NCBI GenBank assembly: GCA_001567505.1
Contig: LLEU01000016.1
Location: 1 to 64,000, forward strand
Direction of reading: 5' to 3'
Origin: Acidobacteria bacterium OLB17
Lineage (GTDB): Bacteria > Acidobacteriota > Blastocatellia > Pyrinomonadales > Pyrinomonadaceae
Length of the DNA stretch: 64,000 bases
The notes beneath the pieces are model-generated. The model worked only from the letters and a program-made list of their open reading frames with translations, was not told the origin of the DNA and made no database searches. A program made the position numbers and the translations under genes. Shown piece by piece: positions 37,507 through 47,450 of this stretch (within the stretch, counting starts at the first letter, position 1; the number at the start of each line of letters is the position of its first letter).

Positions 37507-38730
37507 ATGATCGAAGCTCGCGGATTAACGAAGACCTATCAACTCGGCGCCGCCGGCAGCCGATCGCTTCGCGATGCCCTGACGGGCGTTTTTCGGCGTG
37601 CGAAGGGCAGACGCGAGACGGTCACCGCGCTCGATGACGTTTCGTTCACGATCGGCGAAGGCGAACAGGTGGGCATCATCGGGCGAAACGGTGCGGGAAA
37701 ATCGACGCTCCTAAAGATACTCTCGCGGATCACGCCGCCGACGCGAGGTTCCGCCTCGATCGCCGGACGCGTCGGTTCGCTTCTCGAGGTCGGCACGGGT
37801 TTTCACAACGAACTTACGGGCCGCGAGAACATCTACCTGAACGGTGCGATCCTCGGGATGCGTCGCTCCGAGATCGACGAGCGTTTTGACGAGATCGTCG
37901 CTTTCTCAGAGCTTGAGAGGTTCCTCGACACGCCCGTAAAACATTATTCGAGCGGGATGTATATGCGGCTTGCCTTCTCGGTCGCCGCGCATCTCGAACC
38001 TGAGGTCCTGATCGTCGATGAAGTGCTTGCGGTCGGCGATCTCGGCTTTCAGAAAAAATGCTTGGGGAAGATGAAGGATCTCGGTGAAACGGGCCGTACC
38101 GTGCTTTTCGTTTCGCACGATATGAACTCGATCTCGCGGCTCTGCACGCGGGCGATCTGGCTTCGTGACGGCAAGATCGCCGCGGACGGCCCGGCGGCAG
38201 AGACCGTCGCCGCATATCTTCACGAGCAGACGCTGACCGGCGCCGAAAGGTTCTGGGCGGACGCCGCGTCGGCTCCCGGCAACGAGACGGCACGCATCGT
38301 AAGCCTTCGCGTCGTGAACGCGAAGGGCGAGACCGTGCCTTCGCCCGACATTCGTGAACGAATCGGGGTCGAGATCGTCTTTGACGCGCTCGAAGGCGAC
38401 AAGGTTCTCATCCCGAATCTCCATTTCTTTGACGATAGAGGCACCTGCATCTTCATCTCGCACGACTGGAACAGCGGCTGGCGGGACAGGCCGCGGCCCG
38501 CCGGGCGGCATAAAGCGACGGCGTGGATACCCGGGAACCTGCTTGCCGAAGGGACGATCTCGGTGACGGCGGCCGTTTCGACGTACAAGCCGCTGATCGT
38601 GCATTTCGTCGCCCGCGACGCCGTCGCCTTCAGCGTGGTTGACAGTCTCGAAGGCGATTCCGCACGCGGCGATTACGCAGGGCTTTTGCCCGGCGTCGTC
38701 AGGCCGATGCTCGAATGGACGAGCGAATAG
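37507..38730 (+). CDS. ABC exporter ATPase with carbohydrate-binding tail, Wzt-like
   Basis: A 407-residue protein. The nucleotide-binding domain (about 1-245) has Walker A IIGRNGAGKST, Q-loop region LLEVGTGFHNELTGRENIYL, signature YSSGMYMRLAFSVA and Walker B VLIVDEVLAVGD. The last 150 residues form the Wzt-type C-terminal beta domain (RIVSLRVVNAKGETVPSPDI; NLHFFDDRGTCIFIS) that recognises the end of the polysaccharide to be exported. It pairs with the upstream permease. The convergent methyltransferase gene begins at the next base. Confidence 0.92.
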   Translation: MIEARGLTKTYQLGAAGSRSLRDALTGVFRRAKGRRETVTALDDVSFTIGEGEQVGIIGRNGAGKSTLLKILSRITPPTRGSASIAGRVGSLLEVGTGFHNELTGRENIYLNGAILGMRRSEIDERFDEIVAFSELERFLDTPVKHYSSGMYMRLAFSVAAHLEPEVLIVDEVLAVGDLGFQKKCLGKMKDLGETGRTVLFVSHDMNSISRLCTRAIWLRDGKIAADGPAAETVAAYLHEQTLTGAERFWADAASAPGNETARIVSLRVVNAKGETVPSPDIRERIGVEIVFDALEGDKVLIPNLHFFDDRGTCIFISHDWNSGWRDRPRPAGRHKATAWIPGNLLAEGTISVTAAVSTYKPLIVHFVARDAVAFSVVDSLEGDSARGDYAGLLPGVVRPMLEWTSE

Positions 38731-39702
38731 CTACGCTTTCCGCAGATAAAAACAGGCCTGGTCGCCGCGTCGTTCTTCGTTAAGACGCCAGGCGGCTGCT
38801 TCCCACTCGCGGATCTGTCCGGCGGGAAAGACCGTGCCTTCGCGGCCGTGGTCGTGTGAACGCGGATCGTTGAGCGGAATGTCGCGGCGGTACTGCTCGC
38901 TTCCCCAGAACTGCATAGCGGTCGAATCATATTCCACATCCGTTACATTCAAACCGGCCGATGCGGCAAGGCCCGCGAACGTCCGCTCGCGGAAGATGAA
39001 AAGGTGCCGCGGCGGATCGAGCTGCACCCAGTGCGTGCCGTAATCTTCCCAGGCAAAGGCGGCAACGGGCATCCTTATCAAGGCGGTGCCTTTTGGAGCA
39101 AGAAGCCGTGAGATATCGCGAAGCGCTCCCTTCGGATCGGCGAGATGCTCGAAAACGTGATGCAGCATCACTAGGTCGAACTCGCCTTCGACGTCCTTTA
39201 GTTCTTGGGCCCTTATCGTGATGCCGCTCGGCGTCTCGATGTCGTGGCAGATGAAGGCGTCGATGCCCGAAAGCCTGCGAAAACCGAAATAATGCAGCGA
39301 TTCGAGCAGGCGTCCCGTGCCGCAGCCGACGTCGAGAACTCGCGAACTAGGCTCAAGCCTCAACTTTCTTAACGAGGGCGGATAATGGTCGGCGACCCAG
39401 GGCTTTACGGCGAGCACGGCCTTCCCGATCAGGCAATGTTCGCCGCGCAGGTAACGGCCCGCGAACCACGCCGCCACACGCCGCGATCTCGTCGCAGCGA
39501 TATCGATGTCGTCAAGGCCGCCCATCGAGAGGTAATCGGGCGGATAATACGCGGCAAGATCCGGCACGTGCAGAAGCTGGATCGTCCCGCACGCCGGGCA
39601 TTCGAGATACGCGAACGGTTCGCGCGTCCCGAACATCATTTCGCGGGTGTTAATGATACGATTATCCTCTGTGTTTCCGCAGATCTGGCAGGAGTCGTGC
39701 AT
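38731..39702 (-). CDS. SAM-dependent methyltransferase with N-terminal zinc ribbon
   Basis: A 323-residue protein. Two CxxC pairs at the N terminus (SCQICGN and ECPACGT) suggest a zinc ribbon. A class I methyltransferase fold follows with motif I SRVLDVGCGTGRLLESL and the later LVMLHHVFEHLADPKGALRD of the Methyltransf_23 group. Its location among glycan genes suggests sugar or glycan-end methylation, which would fit a chain-terminating modification recognised by a Wzt tail. That is inference. Confidence 0.88.
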   Translation of the reverse strand: MHDSCQICGNTEDNRIINTREMMFGTREPFAYLECPACGTIQLLHVPDLAAYYPPDYLSMGGLDDIDIAATRSRRVAAWFAGRYLRGEHCLIGKAVLAVKPWVADHYPPSLRKLRLEPSSRVLDVGCGTGRLLESLHYFGFRRLSGIDAFICHDIETPSGITIRAQELKDVEGEFDLVMLHHVFEHLADPKGALRDISRLLAPKGTALIRMPVAAFAWEDYGTHWVQLDPPRHLFIFRERTFAGLAASAGLNVTDVEYDSTAMQFWGSEQYRRDIPLNDPRSHDHGREGTVFPAGQIREWEAAAWRLNEERRGDQACFYLRKA

Positions 39703-39744
39703 CTCGTTCCTCTAGGAGAAGCTTAAGCGAAGCATTCGCAAAAA

Positions 39745-41040
39745 GTGAAACTTCAACCGACATCATTCTTCTCCGAACGCGGAGGCCCGGCGGCCGTCGT
39801 TCGAAGTGTGCCGTGGGGCGTTTGGTACGTGCTCGTCGGCCTTGCGGCCGCACTGATCGTCATCAGTCACAGGCCGGACGCGGTGCTCGATCCGCAGTTT
39901 TGGGCCGAGGACGGACGCGTCTGGTACGCGCAGGCCTACAACCTCGATCCGCTCGCGGCCTTCCTGCTGCCCGAGGCCGGCTACTATCAGACCGTTTCCC
40001 GGGCCGTAGCGGCCTTCTCGCTGCTTTTTCCGCTCCGGTGGGCACCACTCATCCTAAATCTCGCCGCGATCGCCGTACAGGCCTTTAACGCCTTTTTTAT
40101 CGTCTCGGACAGGATGTCGAATGCCGTCCCGAGCCGAGTATTCCGCTTCGGTGCGGCGTTCATTTACCTTGCATTGCCGAATTCCTACGAAACGACCGCG
40201 AATCTGACGAATACGCAGTGGCATCTTGGCCTGCTCGTGTTGCTCATTGTTCTCGCAAGGCCCGCCGAGGCCGTCGCGTGGAAGATCTTCGACAACATCG
40301 CGGTCGCGATCTCGGCGGTCAGCGGCCCGCTCTGCATACTGCTCGTGCCGATCGCCGCAATAAAGTATTTTTATCGGCGGGAGAAGCGGCTCCTCGTGCT
40401 CGGTTCGATGCTTCTTATCGGTTCGGCGATACAATTCTCGGCCTTGATGACGAACGAAAGGCCTTCGGGAGCGCCGCTTGGTGCGAGTTTCTTCGGTGCC
40501 GTTCGCATACTTGCGGGCCAGTGCTTCATCAGCCCGCTTACGGGCGCGAAGAATTACGGCCTTCTTCGACACGCGCATCTTTGGGGTGACGTCGTTGCGA
40601 CGGCGACGGCCGCCTGCGGACTGCTCGTTCTTGTGCTCGCGTTCATTTGGGGAAGGCAGGAGTTTCGGCTGCTGCTGATCTTTGCGGTACTCGTCTGTGC
40701 GGCCGCGCTCGTAAATCCCGCGGTCACGAATCTTGAACCGCAGTGGGCCGCGCTCGAAGTCCCGCTTACCGGTTCGCGTTATTGGATGTTCCCGGGGATC
40801 GCGTTCCTTCTGAGCCTGCTCTTTCTTGCAACGAACCCGCGGGTCGGGCGCCTTCGCTATGTTTTTGTCCTGCCCGCCATTCTGATGGTCTGGGGTTTCG
40901 TGTCGGATTGGAAACAGCCAAGGTTCAAGCACCTCGATTTTCCGGCGCACGCTCGAGCCTTTGACGAAGCGAGGCCAGGCGAGGAAGTAACGATCCCGAT
41001 CAATCCCGAAGGCTGGGAAATGCACCTCAAAAAACGATGA
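39745..41040 (+). CDS. Multi-spanning membrane protein, possible GT-C-like glycosyltransferase
   Basis: A 431-residue protein with about nine to ten hydrophobic segments. After the first helix there is an acidic loop (DPQFWAEDGRVWYAQAYN), reminiscent of the lumenal acidic motif of GT-C transferases. A polar C-terminal tail (HARAFDEARPGEEVTIPINP) follows. No known family is certain. The start is a GTG. Its stop overlaps the next glycosyltransferase by 4 bases, so they are probably translated together and act on the same glycan. Confidence 0.65.
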   Translation: MKLQPTSFFSERGGPAAVVRSVPWGVWYVLVGLAAALIVISHRPDAVLDPQFWAEDGRVWYAQAYNLDPLAAFLLPEAGYYQTVSRAVAAFSLLFPLRWAPLILNLAAIAVQAFNAFFIVSDRMSNAVPSRVFRFGAAFIYLALPNSYETTANLTNTQWHLGLLVLLIVLARPAEAVAWKIFDNIAVAISAVSGPLCILLVPIAAIKYFYRREKRLLVLGSMLLIGSAIQFSALMTNERPSGAPLGASFFGAVRILAGQCFISPLTGAKNYGLLRHAHLWGDVVATATAACGLLVLVLAFIWGRQEFRLLLIFAVLVCAAALVNPAVTNLEPQWAALEVPLTGSRYWMFPGIAFLLSLLFLATNPRVGRLRYVFVLPAILMVWGFVSDWKQPRFKHLDFPAHARAFDEARPGEEVTIPINPEGWEMHLKKR

Positions 41041-42683
41041 CGGACGCGAGCGGAAAATTCGGCCGGTCAGTGGACGCATTTCGTGAAAGCGGCGTCGCAG
41101 GCCTAGCCGCACTTGTGCGAGCATTTCGCCGTAAACGTGCGAATGAAAAGGCTTACGAGCGTTACATTGAACGCGAGGCGATCGACGACAGAAAGCGTGC
41201 GGAGATGCTCGCTGCGATCGAGGCTTTCGGCCGACGCCCGAAACTCTCGGTCATCCTTCCGGTCTATAACATCGACGAGATCTGGCTTGTGAGATGCATC
41301 GATTCCGTGCGTCGGCAGATCTACCGCAATTGGGAACTCTGCATCGCGGACGACGCTTCGACGCGCGAGCACATTCGCCCGCTGCTTGAACGTTATGCCG
41401 CCGAGGACGACCGCATCAAGACTGTCTTTCGCCCGGAGAACGGACACATCTCGGCGGCCTCGAACTCTGCGCTCGAAATTGCGACGGGCGACTTCTGCAT
41501 CCTGCTCGATCACGACGACGAACTTTCCGAGGACGCTCTTTTTTACGTCGCTTCGGAAATGAACGCGTACCCGAAGGCGAAGATGATCTTCAGCGACGAG
41601 GACGTCATCGACACGCAGGGCACAAGGTCCGATCCGAAATTCAAACCCGAATTCTCGCCCGACCTGATGCTCTCGCTCAATATGGTGACGCATCTTTCGG
41701 CCTACGACACCGACGTTCTTCGCGAGATCGGCGGCTTTCGGCTCGGACTCGAAGGCAGTCAGGATTACGATCTCGCCTTGCGTGTGATCGAACGGATCTC
41801 GCCCGACGAGATACGCCGGATCCCACGCGTTCTATATCACTGGCGGGCCGTCGATACGAGCGTTGCCGCAAGCCGCGGCGCAAAGCCGTATGCATTCGAA
41901 AAGGCACGCGTCGCGATCGCCGAGCACCTCGAACGCACGGGCGTCGAGGCAGAGGTTCTCGAGGCCGCTGACGGTTTGAACCGCGTTCGATATCCGCACG
42001 GCAGAACGAGCATCTCGCTCATTGCCGTCGGCGGAGAAAGGAGATTCGATATCGAAAGCTGCGAGACGATCTACGTAAATGGCGACGACGCGCTTGCCCG
42101 CGGCCTGAACGAGGCTGTGATGGAAGCGCACGGCGCGACGCTCGTTTTTCTAGACCGTAGTTTGGTGCCGCGGTCGAGCGACTGGATCGAGGAGCTTGCT
42201 TCGTTCACCACACGGGATGCGATCGGCGTCGTCGGATGCAAGATCCTGCGAAAGGACGGAGCGATCGGGAGCACGGGATTCGTGTTGGGCGGCCCGCAGA
42301 TAGTGCGGGATGCACATCGGGGTTTTTTGGGAGACGCCAACGGATACTTCTTTCGTGCCGGGATGATCGGTAATTATTCGGCGGTCTCGTGGCGTGCGAT
42401 GGCTGTAAGGAGAAGCGTATTCGAGAAGATCGGAGGCTTTCGTGCGGACGACTTTCCGGATGAGCTTTTCGATGTCGATCTTTGCCTGCGGCTTTGGCAG
42501 CGTGGACTGCGCGTCGTTTACACGCCGTACGCAGTGCTCAGGGATACGAGCGACGCCGAAGAAGGCCATTCACCTTCGGCGCTTGCGCGTCTATCGGAAC
42601 TTTGGCCCGCCGAGATCGAACGCGACCGATTCTACAACCCGAATCTTTCGCTTGCCGGCGAACCTTTCGAGATAGACGCCTAA
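41037..42683 (+). CDS. Large glycosyltransferase family 2 protein with degenerate second half
   Basis: A 548-residue protein. A basic helical N terminus (about 1-70) is followed by a canonical GT-A domain: KLSVILPVYNIDEIWLVRCI, ADDASTREHIRP, FCILLDHDDELSEDALFYV, SDEDVIDTQGTRSDPKFKPE and GLEGSQDYDLALRVIE. A second, weaker GT2-like region from about 320 has VVGCKILRKDGAIGSTGFVL and FDVDLCLRLWQRGLRVVY. This layout is common in O-antigen or capsule biosynthesis. The substrate is unknown. Confidence 0.87.
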   Translation: MTDASGKFGRSVDAFRESGVAGLAALVRAFRRKRANEKAYERYIEREAIDDRKRAEMLAAIEAFGRRPKLSVILPVYNIDEIWLVRCIDSVRRQIYRNWELCIADDASTREHIRPLLERYAAEDDRIKTVFRPENGHISAASNSALEIATGDFCILLDHDDELSEDALFYVASEMNAYPKAKMIFSDEDVIDTQGTRSDPKFKPEFSPDLMLSLNMVTHLSAYDTDVLREIGGFRLGLEGSQDYDLALRVIERISPDEIRRIPRVLYHWRAVDTSVAASRGAKPYAFEKARVAIAEHLERTGVEAEVLEAADGLNRVRYPHGRTSISLIAVGGERRFDIESCETIYVNGDDALARGLNEAVMEAHGATLVFLDRSLVPRSSDWIEELASFTTRDAIGVVGCKILRKDGAIGSTGFVLGGPQIVRDAHRGFLGDANGYFFRAGMIGNYSAVSWRAMAVRRSVFEKIGGFRADDFPDELFDVDLCLRLWQRGLRVVYTPYAVLRDTSDAEEGHSPSALARLSELWPAEIERDRFYNPNLSLAGEPFEIDA

Positions 42684-43390
42684 CGCTTTCTCCCGAGTGC
42701 GAAAAGATGCACGGTCGCGGCTCCCGCGACAAAACCGCCAATGTGCGCGGCGTATGCGACACCGCCCGCCGCCGGATCCGACAAGTACCCTGATACAAGC
42801 TGATAGACGATCCAGATACCGATCGCGATGAACGCGGGAACGGTCGTAAGAAAATTGAAGATGATCGCCCGCACCTGTCTCTGCGGAAAAAGGAGAACGT
42901 AACCGCCAAGCACGCCCGAGATCGCGCCGGAAGCCCCGAGCATCGGGATGAGCGAATCCGGCCCCATAATGATCTGCCCGAGCGCGGCAGCAACGCCGCA
43001 GAGCAGATAGAAAACAGCGTAGCGAAAATGCCCGAGCAGATTTTCGAGGTTGTCCCCGAAGATCCAGAGAAAGAGCATATTTCCCGCGATGTGCATAATG
43101 CTGCCGTGCATGAACATCGACGAAAGCACGTTGAAATAGATGCCGAACGGTGCGGGGAAATTCTGTATCTCGCCGATCGTCTTTCCCGCGTTGTTTAAGA
43201 TCGGGATCGTCGCAACGATGTCGTGCCCGGTCGTGATCTCACGCGGCACGAGCGTGAAGGCATAAGTGAAATGCTCGTTCGAACCAAGCTGCTGAAGAGC
43301 GAGAAAGACGAGGATGTTCAGCGCAATGAACGCGTAATTCACGAACGGCGTGATCGTGCGGTCGGAGTTGTCGTCGCCGATTGGGAACAT
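42680..43390 (-). CDS. Rhomboid-family intramembrane serine protease
   Basis: A 236-residue inner-membrane protein with six hydrophobic helices. The active site is recognisable: HIAGNMLFLWIFGDNLE supplies the HxxxN-type region, GASGAISGVLGGY the nucleophilic serine, and AYAAHIGGFVAGA the catalytic histidine. Rhomboids cleave membrane-anchored proteins within the bilayer. I use ATG 43390 (MFPIGDDN); the frame continues upstream with arginine-rich sequence. The stop overlaps the convergent glycosyltransferase by 4 bases. Confidence 0.92.
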   Translation of the reverse strand: MFPIGDDNSDRTITPFVNYAFIALNILVFLALQQLGSNEHFTYAFTLVPREITTGHDIVATIPILNNAGKTIGEIQNFPAPFGIYFNVLSSMFMHGSIMHIAGNMLFLWIFGDNLENLLGHFRYAVFYLLCGVAAALGQIIMGPDSLIPMLGASGAISGVLGGYVLLFPQRQVRAIIFNFLTTVPAFIAIGIWIVYQLVSGYLSDPAAGGVAYAAHIGGFVAGAATVHLFALGRKR

Positions 43391-43401
43391 TCGTTCGTTC
43401 T

Positions 43402-44807
43402 TTAGCCGATGCCGGCGGATTCGCTCGTTTGAAGCAGTTCGTAGCCTTCGCTTCGTGCAACGTAAGTTGCGGCCGTCAGATCGCCGACTACATTCAGCGT
43501 CGTCCTGCACATATCGAGAATGCGGTCCACGCCGATTATGATCGCGATCAACGCGGGATCGATGCCGATCATGAACAAGATGCCGATGATGAACGGGATC
43601 GAACCTGAAGGAACGCCCGCCGTTCCGATGCCGCCGAGGATCGCAAGATAGACGACCGAAAGCTGAAGGCCCAGCGTAAGATCACGCCCGCGAGCTGCGC
43701 GAGGAAAAGCACGGTGACGCCCTCGTAAAGTGCTGTGCCGTTCTGGTTTGCGGTCGCACCGACGGTCAGGACGAAGTTGTTGATCTCTTTCGGGACGCCG
43801 AGATTCTCATTCGAGACGCGAAGCGCCGTCGGCAGCGTCGCATTCGACGACGATGTTGAGAACGCCGTGAGTATGACGGTCTGCACGCGACGGAAGAAGT
43901 CGATCGGGTTGATCTTCGAGAGGAAATAGATCGCGAGCGAATACACCCCAAAGAAATGTATCGAAAGGCCGAGCAGCACGGTCGCAACGAACCAGCCGAG
44001 CGATGCGAGAAGTTCGAGCCCGAACTGCGCGACGTTGTTAAAGAGCAGACACGCGACCGCGTACGGCGCAAGCTGCATCACGATGTCGATGATCTTCGCC
44101 GTGATCGCGAACAACGCCTCGTTGAACTTCACAAAAGGTTCAGAGACCGGCGCCGGCAGCAGCGTTATCGCGATGCCGATGATCAGCGCAAAGAACATTA
44201 TGTGCAACATATTCGGACTCGTACCCGAGACCGAGTTGAATATGTTGCTCGGGACGACGGTTTTTACCGCCTGCATAAGCGGAGAATCGGACTTTGCTGC
44301 TTCGGCCGCCTTTTTCTGTGCGTCGGTCGCGGCCGATGCGCCGCTCGAGAACTCGGCCTTCAGGACGGCCTGCGTCTCCGCGCTGATGCGTTTTCCGGGC
44401 TGGATCGTGTTCGCAAGCGTCAGGCCGATGACGACCGAGATCGCGGAGATAACAAGCGTGTATGCGAACGACTTTGCGCCGATGCGGCCGAGCTTTCTGA
44501 TATCGCCGATACCGGCAACACCCACAACAAGCGAAGAGAAGACGAGCGGTACTACGATCATCAAAAGCAGGTTCAGGAAGAGCGAACCGATCGGCTTTGT
44601 GAAGTTATCGACCGTCCAAACGAGCCATTCGTTCTTGCCGCCGACCGCGTAATTTGCGAACAGCCCGCCGAAGACGCCGACGGCAAGGCCGATGAAGATC
44701 TTCGTGTGCAGGGCGAGGCCTTTCGGCTTGTCCGGCGTCTCGTCGTCAAGATCGGTGGTCATTTCACGTTCGTAGTTGTCGGGCGGAAGTTTATCGTTTT
44801 CGGCCAT
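43402..44807 (-). CDS. Dicarboxylate/amino-acid:cation symporter, DAACS family (frameshifted)
   Basis: About 468 residues, a GltP/DctA-like secondary transporter with eight helices and two hairpins. Seen motifs are the serine-rich hairpin TAFSTSSSNATLPTAL and VLTVGATANQNGTALYEGV. The frame breaks at about 43681; another frame continues DLTLGLQLSVVYLAI, GTAGVPSGSIPFIIGILF and DRILDMCRTTLNVVGD, the family's last helices, to a stop at 43402. One base is missing. A polar insert (about 140-180, alanine/lysine-rich) lies in the extracellular loop region. The substrate may be glutamate, aspartate or a C4-dicarboxylate. Confidence 0.92.
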
Positions 44808-44907
44808 CGTTTTAGGGCTGCCTTTTCTGTTTCGAATTGTATCTAAGAATTTAGTTCGAAAAGTTTAGCAGAAATGACGGTGGTTTGATAGATTTGTCAC
44901 GATAACT

Positions 44908-46331
44908 ATGTTCGAATCGATCCATTTCAATTCCGAGGCCGCAAGACGACCAACGCATCAAAACCGGAAGTTCTCGCAAAGCTTCGCGAGATCGTCGGCG
45001 AGGAGAATGTCGTTGTCGATCCCGAACGCATCGAGCCCTACGGTGCCGATGCGGTCAAGGAGAAGTTCCCGCCCGAGGCCGTCGTCTTTCCGGCGACGAC
45101 CGCAGAAATGGCCGCGATCATCAGGCTCGCGAACGAATTCCTTTTTCCCGTAACGGCACGCGGAGGCGGCGTCGGGTACACGGGCGGCGCCGTGCCGGTC
45201 GATGGCGGGATCGTCGTCGGGACCGACCGTATGAAGACGATCATCGAACTCAACGTGGACGATCTTTACATCACGTGCCAGCCGGGCCTTACGACCTACG
45301 ACGTGCAGCAGGCGGCGGCCGAACTCGGCCTGCTCTTTGCGCCCGACCCGGCAAGCTATAAAGATTCATACATCGGGGGCAACATCGCCGAGAACGCTGG
45401 CGGAATGCGAACCCCGAAGTACGGCGTCACTAAGCATCACGTCCTCGGGCTCGAGGTCGTGACCGGTGCGGGCGAGATCATACGCACCGGCGGAAGGACG
45501 GTGAAGAACGTCGTAGGGTTCGACCTTACAGGCCTGATGTGCGGCTCCGAGGGAATGCTCGGCATCATTACCGAGGCCACGCTGAAACTGCTCCCGATGC
45601 CGGAAGCAACATCGACCGTGCGTGCGAACTTTACGTCGATGGAAGCTGCGTGCAAGGTGCTTACGAAATTCACGCCGCACGGCCTTCTGCCGATGGCAAT
45701 GGAGGCGATCGACAAATTCTGCATTGCGGCCGTCGAGGAGAATTTTGCCTTTGGTTTGTCGCGCGATGCCGAGGCGATCTTGCTCGTCGCGGTTGACGGT
45801 TCTCGCGAAGAGGTCGAAAAGAATGCTCGTCTCATTGAACAGATAATCAGCGAGAACGGCGGATTTGACGTCATCCGGGCACGCTCGAAAGAAGAAGAGG
45901 ACAAGCTCTGGGATGTTCGCCGTGCGATCTCGCCGAGCTTGATGAAATACGGCACGCTGAAGATCAATGAGGATGTCGTCGTCCCGCGTTCCCGCGTACC
46001 GGAACTTGTTGCGGGCGTTGAACGCATCGGCAAGGAGAATGACACGTTCGTTGCGAACTTCGGCCACGCGGGCGACGGCAACATTCACGTCAATTTCGTC
46101 GTCGATCGCGACGACGCGGAAGCGGTCGCACGTGCGAGAAAATGTGTGAGCGAGACCTTCAAACTCTCTGTCGAACTCGGCGGAACGATCTCCGGCGAGC
46201 ACGGCATCGGTTACGTAAAAGCCCCGTATCTCGGCTACGCGCTCGATGATGCAACCCTCGCCGTGATGAAAGGCATCAAGAGAACATTCGACCCGAACGG
46301 CATCCTGAACCCGGGAAAAATGTTCGTTTGA
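44908..46331 (+). CDS. FAD-linked oxidase, GlcD/D-lactate dehydrogenase type (frameshifted near 5' end)
   Basis: About 474 residues. It oxidises a 2-hydroxyacid such as glycolate or D-lactate. The FAD-binding domain (about 45-220) has FPVTARGGGVGYTGGAVPVD, the PDPASYKDSYIGGNIAENAGG motif and VGFDLTGLMCGSEGMLG. The C-terminal oxidase domain ends with NFGHAGDGNIHVNFVV, SGEHGIGYVKAPYL and FDPNGILNPGKMFV. The main frame has no start codon before its upstream stop, whereas ATG 44908 in another frame begins MFESIHFNSE. A missing base between 44911 and 44943 joins them. Partner subunits GlcE/GlcF are not nearby. Confidence 0.9.
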
Positions 46332-46370
46332 TGAAATTGCGCATCGAATGAGTGCTACTATTATCTTGCT

Positions 46371-46610
46371 ATGCAAACGGTCGAAGCAATTGTTGATGCC
46401 GACGGGAAAGTGAAGTTACTAAAGAATATTCACCTTCCGCGGAATCGCCGTGCCCTGATAACCATTCTCGACGAAGAACCGAATGCGTCGCCCGTTGGCG
46501 CAAGAGATCGGCTTCTGGCCGCCATTAAGAAGGCCCAGGCCGCAGATGTCTTCAAAGACCTGGATAACCCGGTCGAGTGGCAGAAGAACCTAAGAGATGA
46601 GTGGGAATAA
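46371..46610 (+). CDS. Putative antitoxin of a PIN-domain toxin pair
   Basis: A 79-residue protein. Its first half (VEAIVDADGKVKLLKNIHLP, then RRALITILDEE) resembles AF2212-like or swapped-hairpin antitoxins, which bind DNA as dimers. The second half is a charged helix (LLAAIKKAQAADVFKDLD) ending with DNPVEWQKNLRDEWE, the usual toxin-wrapping tail. It overlaps the PIN gene by 14 bases, the normal antitoxin-first order. Confidence 0.7.
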   Translation: MQTVEAIVDADGKVKLLKNIHLPRNRRALITILDEEPNASPVGARDRLLAAIKKAQAADVFKDLDNPVEWQKNLRDEWE

Positions 46611-47001
46611 TGCTGTTCTTGATACAAATACGATCATTTACGCCTCGCAAGGGCGGGTTGACGCAGAATCTTTGTTATCGGGATACGAAAGCTGCTTCAT
46701 TTCTATCATATCGTTCATAGAGGTTTATGCTTACGATTTTTCCGACGTCTCCGAGAAAGAGATCATCGACGATATTTTGGGCAATCTTGAGATAATTGAG
46801 ATCGATAAGGGAATTGCCGAACAAACGATAGTTTATCGCAGGAATAAAGCGAAAAAGATCAAGCTTCCTGATGCCGTCATTCTTGCCTCCGCGAAGGCAT
46901 TTAATGCGGATCTGTTGACCGACAACCACCGCGATTTTCAGAACATCGATCCGGCGATCAAGATCGTGTCGCTGCAACAGTTCAGAATTCCTCCCGGATA
47001 G
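46597..47001 (+). CDS. PIN-domain ribonuclease, VapC-type toxin
   Basis: The 134-residue putative endoribonuclease has the PIN-domain acidic set: LDTNTIIYA (first Asp), SFIEVYAYDF (Glu), KLPDAVILASAKAF (Asp) and LLTDNHRDFQNI (Asp/Asn). VapC toxins cut tRNA or rRNA when freed from the antitoxin. The codon use looks more AT-rich than neighbouring genes, consistent with recent acquisition of the pair. Confidence 0.82.
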   Translation: MSGNNAVLDTNTIIYASQGRVDAESLLSGYESCFISIISFIEVYAYDFSDVSEKEIIDDILGNLEIIEIDKGIAEQTIVYRRNKAKKIKLPDAVILASAKAFNADLLTDNHRDFQNIDPAIKIVSLQQFRIPPG

Positions 47002-47049
47002 AACTCGCGAAACGGATCCCGTCCGTTTTCCAGCGGGGAGAAGCGACGA

Positions 47050-47450
47050 ATGTATAACGAAGTCGTGACTGAAGAGCTTTTAGATGTCGCGGCGCGTGGG
47101 CCGAGGCGATGATCACGAACGACGCGGACAGCATCGGCAGCTTTATGGCTGACGAATGGGTGATCGTGTCGGAACGCGGCGTTGCGACAAAAGAGCATTT
47201 CTTGGGGTTCGTGCGTTCCGGCGCGCTCACGCACAGCCGCTTCGAGATGCGGGGCGAGGCGCGCATCCGAACCTACGACGACACGGCCGTGTTGACGGCC
47301 CGAGTCGAGAATACCGCCCAATTCGGCGGCGCGGCCTTTGAGGCCGACGAATGGACGACCGACGTTTTTGTTAAGCGTGAAGGCAAATGGCTGTGCGTCT
47401 TAAGCCACATTACAGGGGCCGACGACAAGACGGGAGGAGCTGAGCAATGA
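47050..47450 (+). CDS. DUF4440/NTF2-like small enzyme (frameshifted near 5' end)
   Basis: About 133 residues. A GGGGAG lies ahead of ATG 47050. This frame encodes MYNEVVTEELLDVAARG and then hits a stop. A frame one base off continues WAEAMITNDADSIGSFMADE, a typical DUF4440 opening with the conserved tryptophan. The C-terminal sheet ends TTDVFVKREGKWLCVLSHIT. One base (probably T) is missing near 47096. NTF2-like domains of this type bind small ligands; no specific function is known. Confidence 0.78.
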
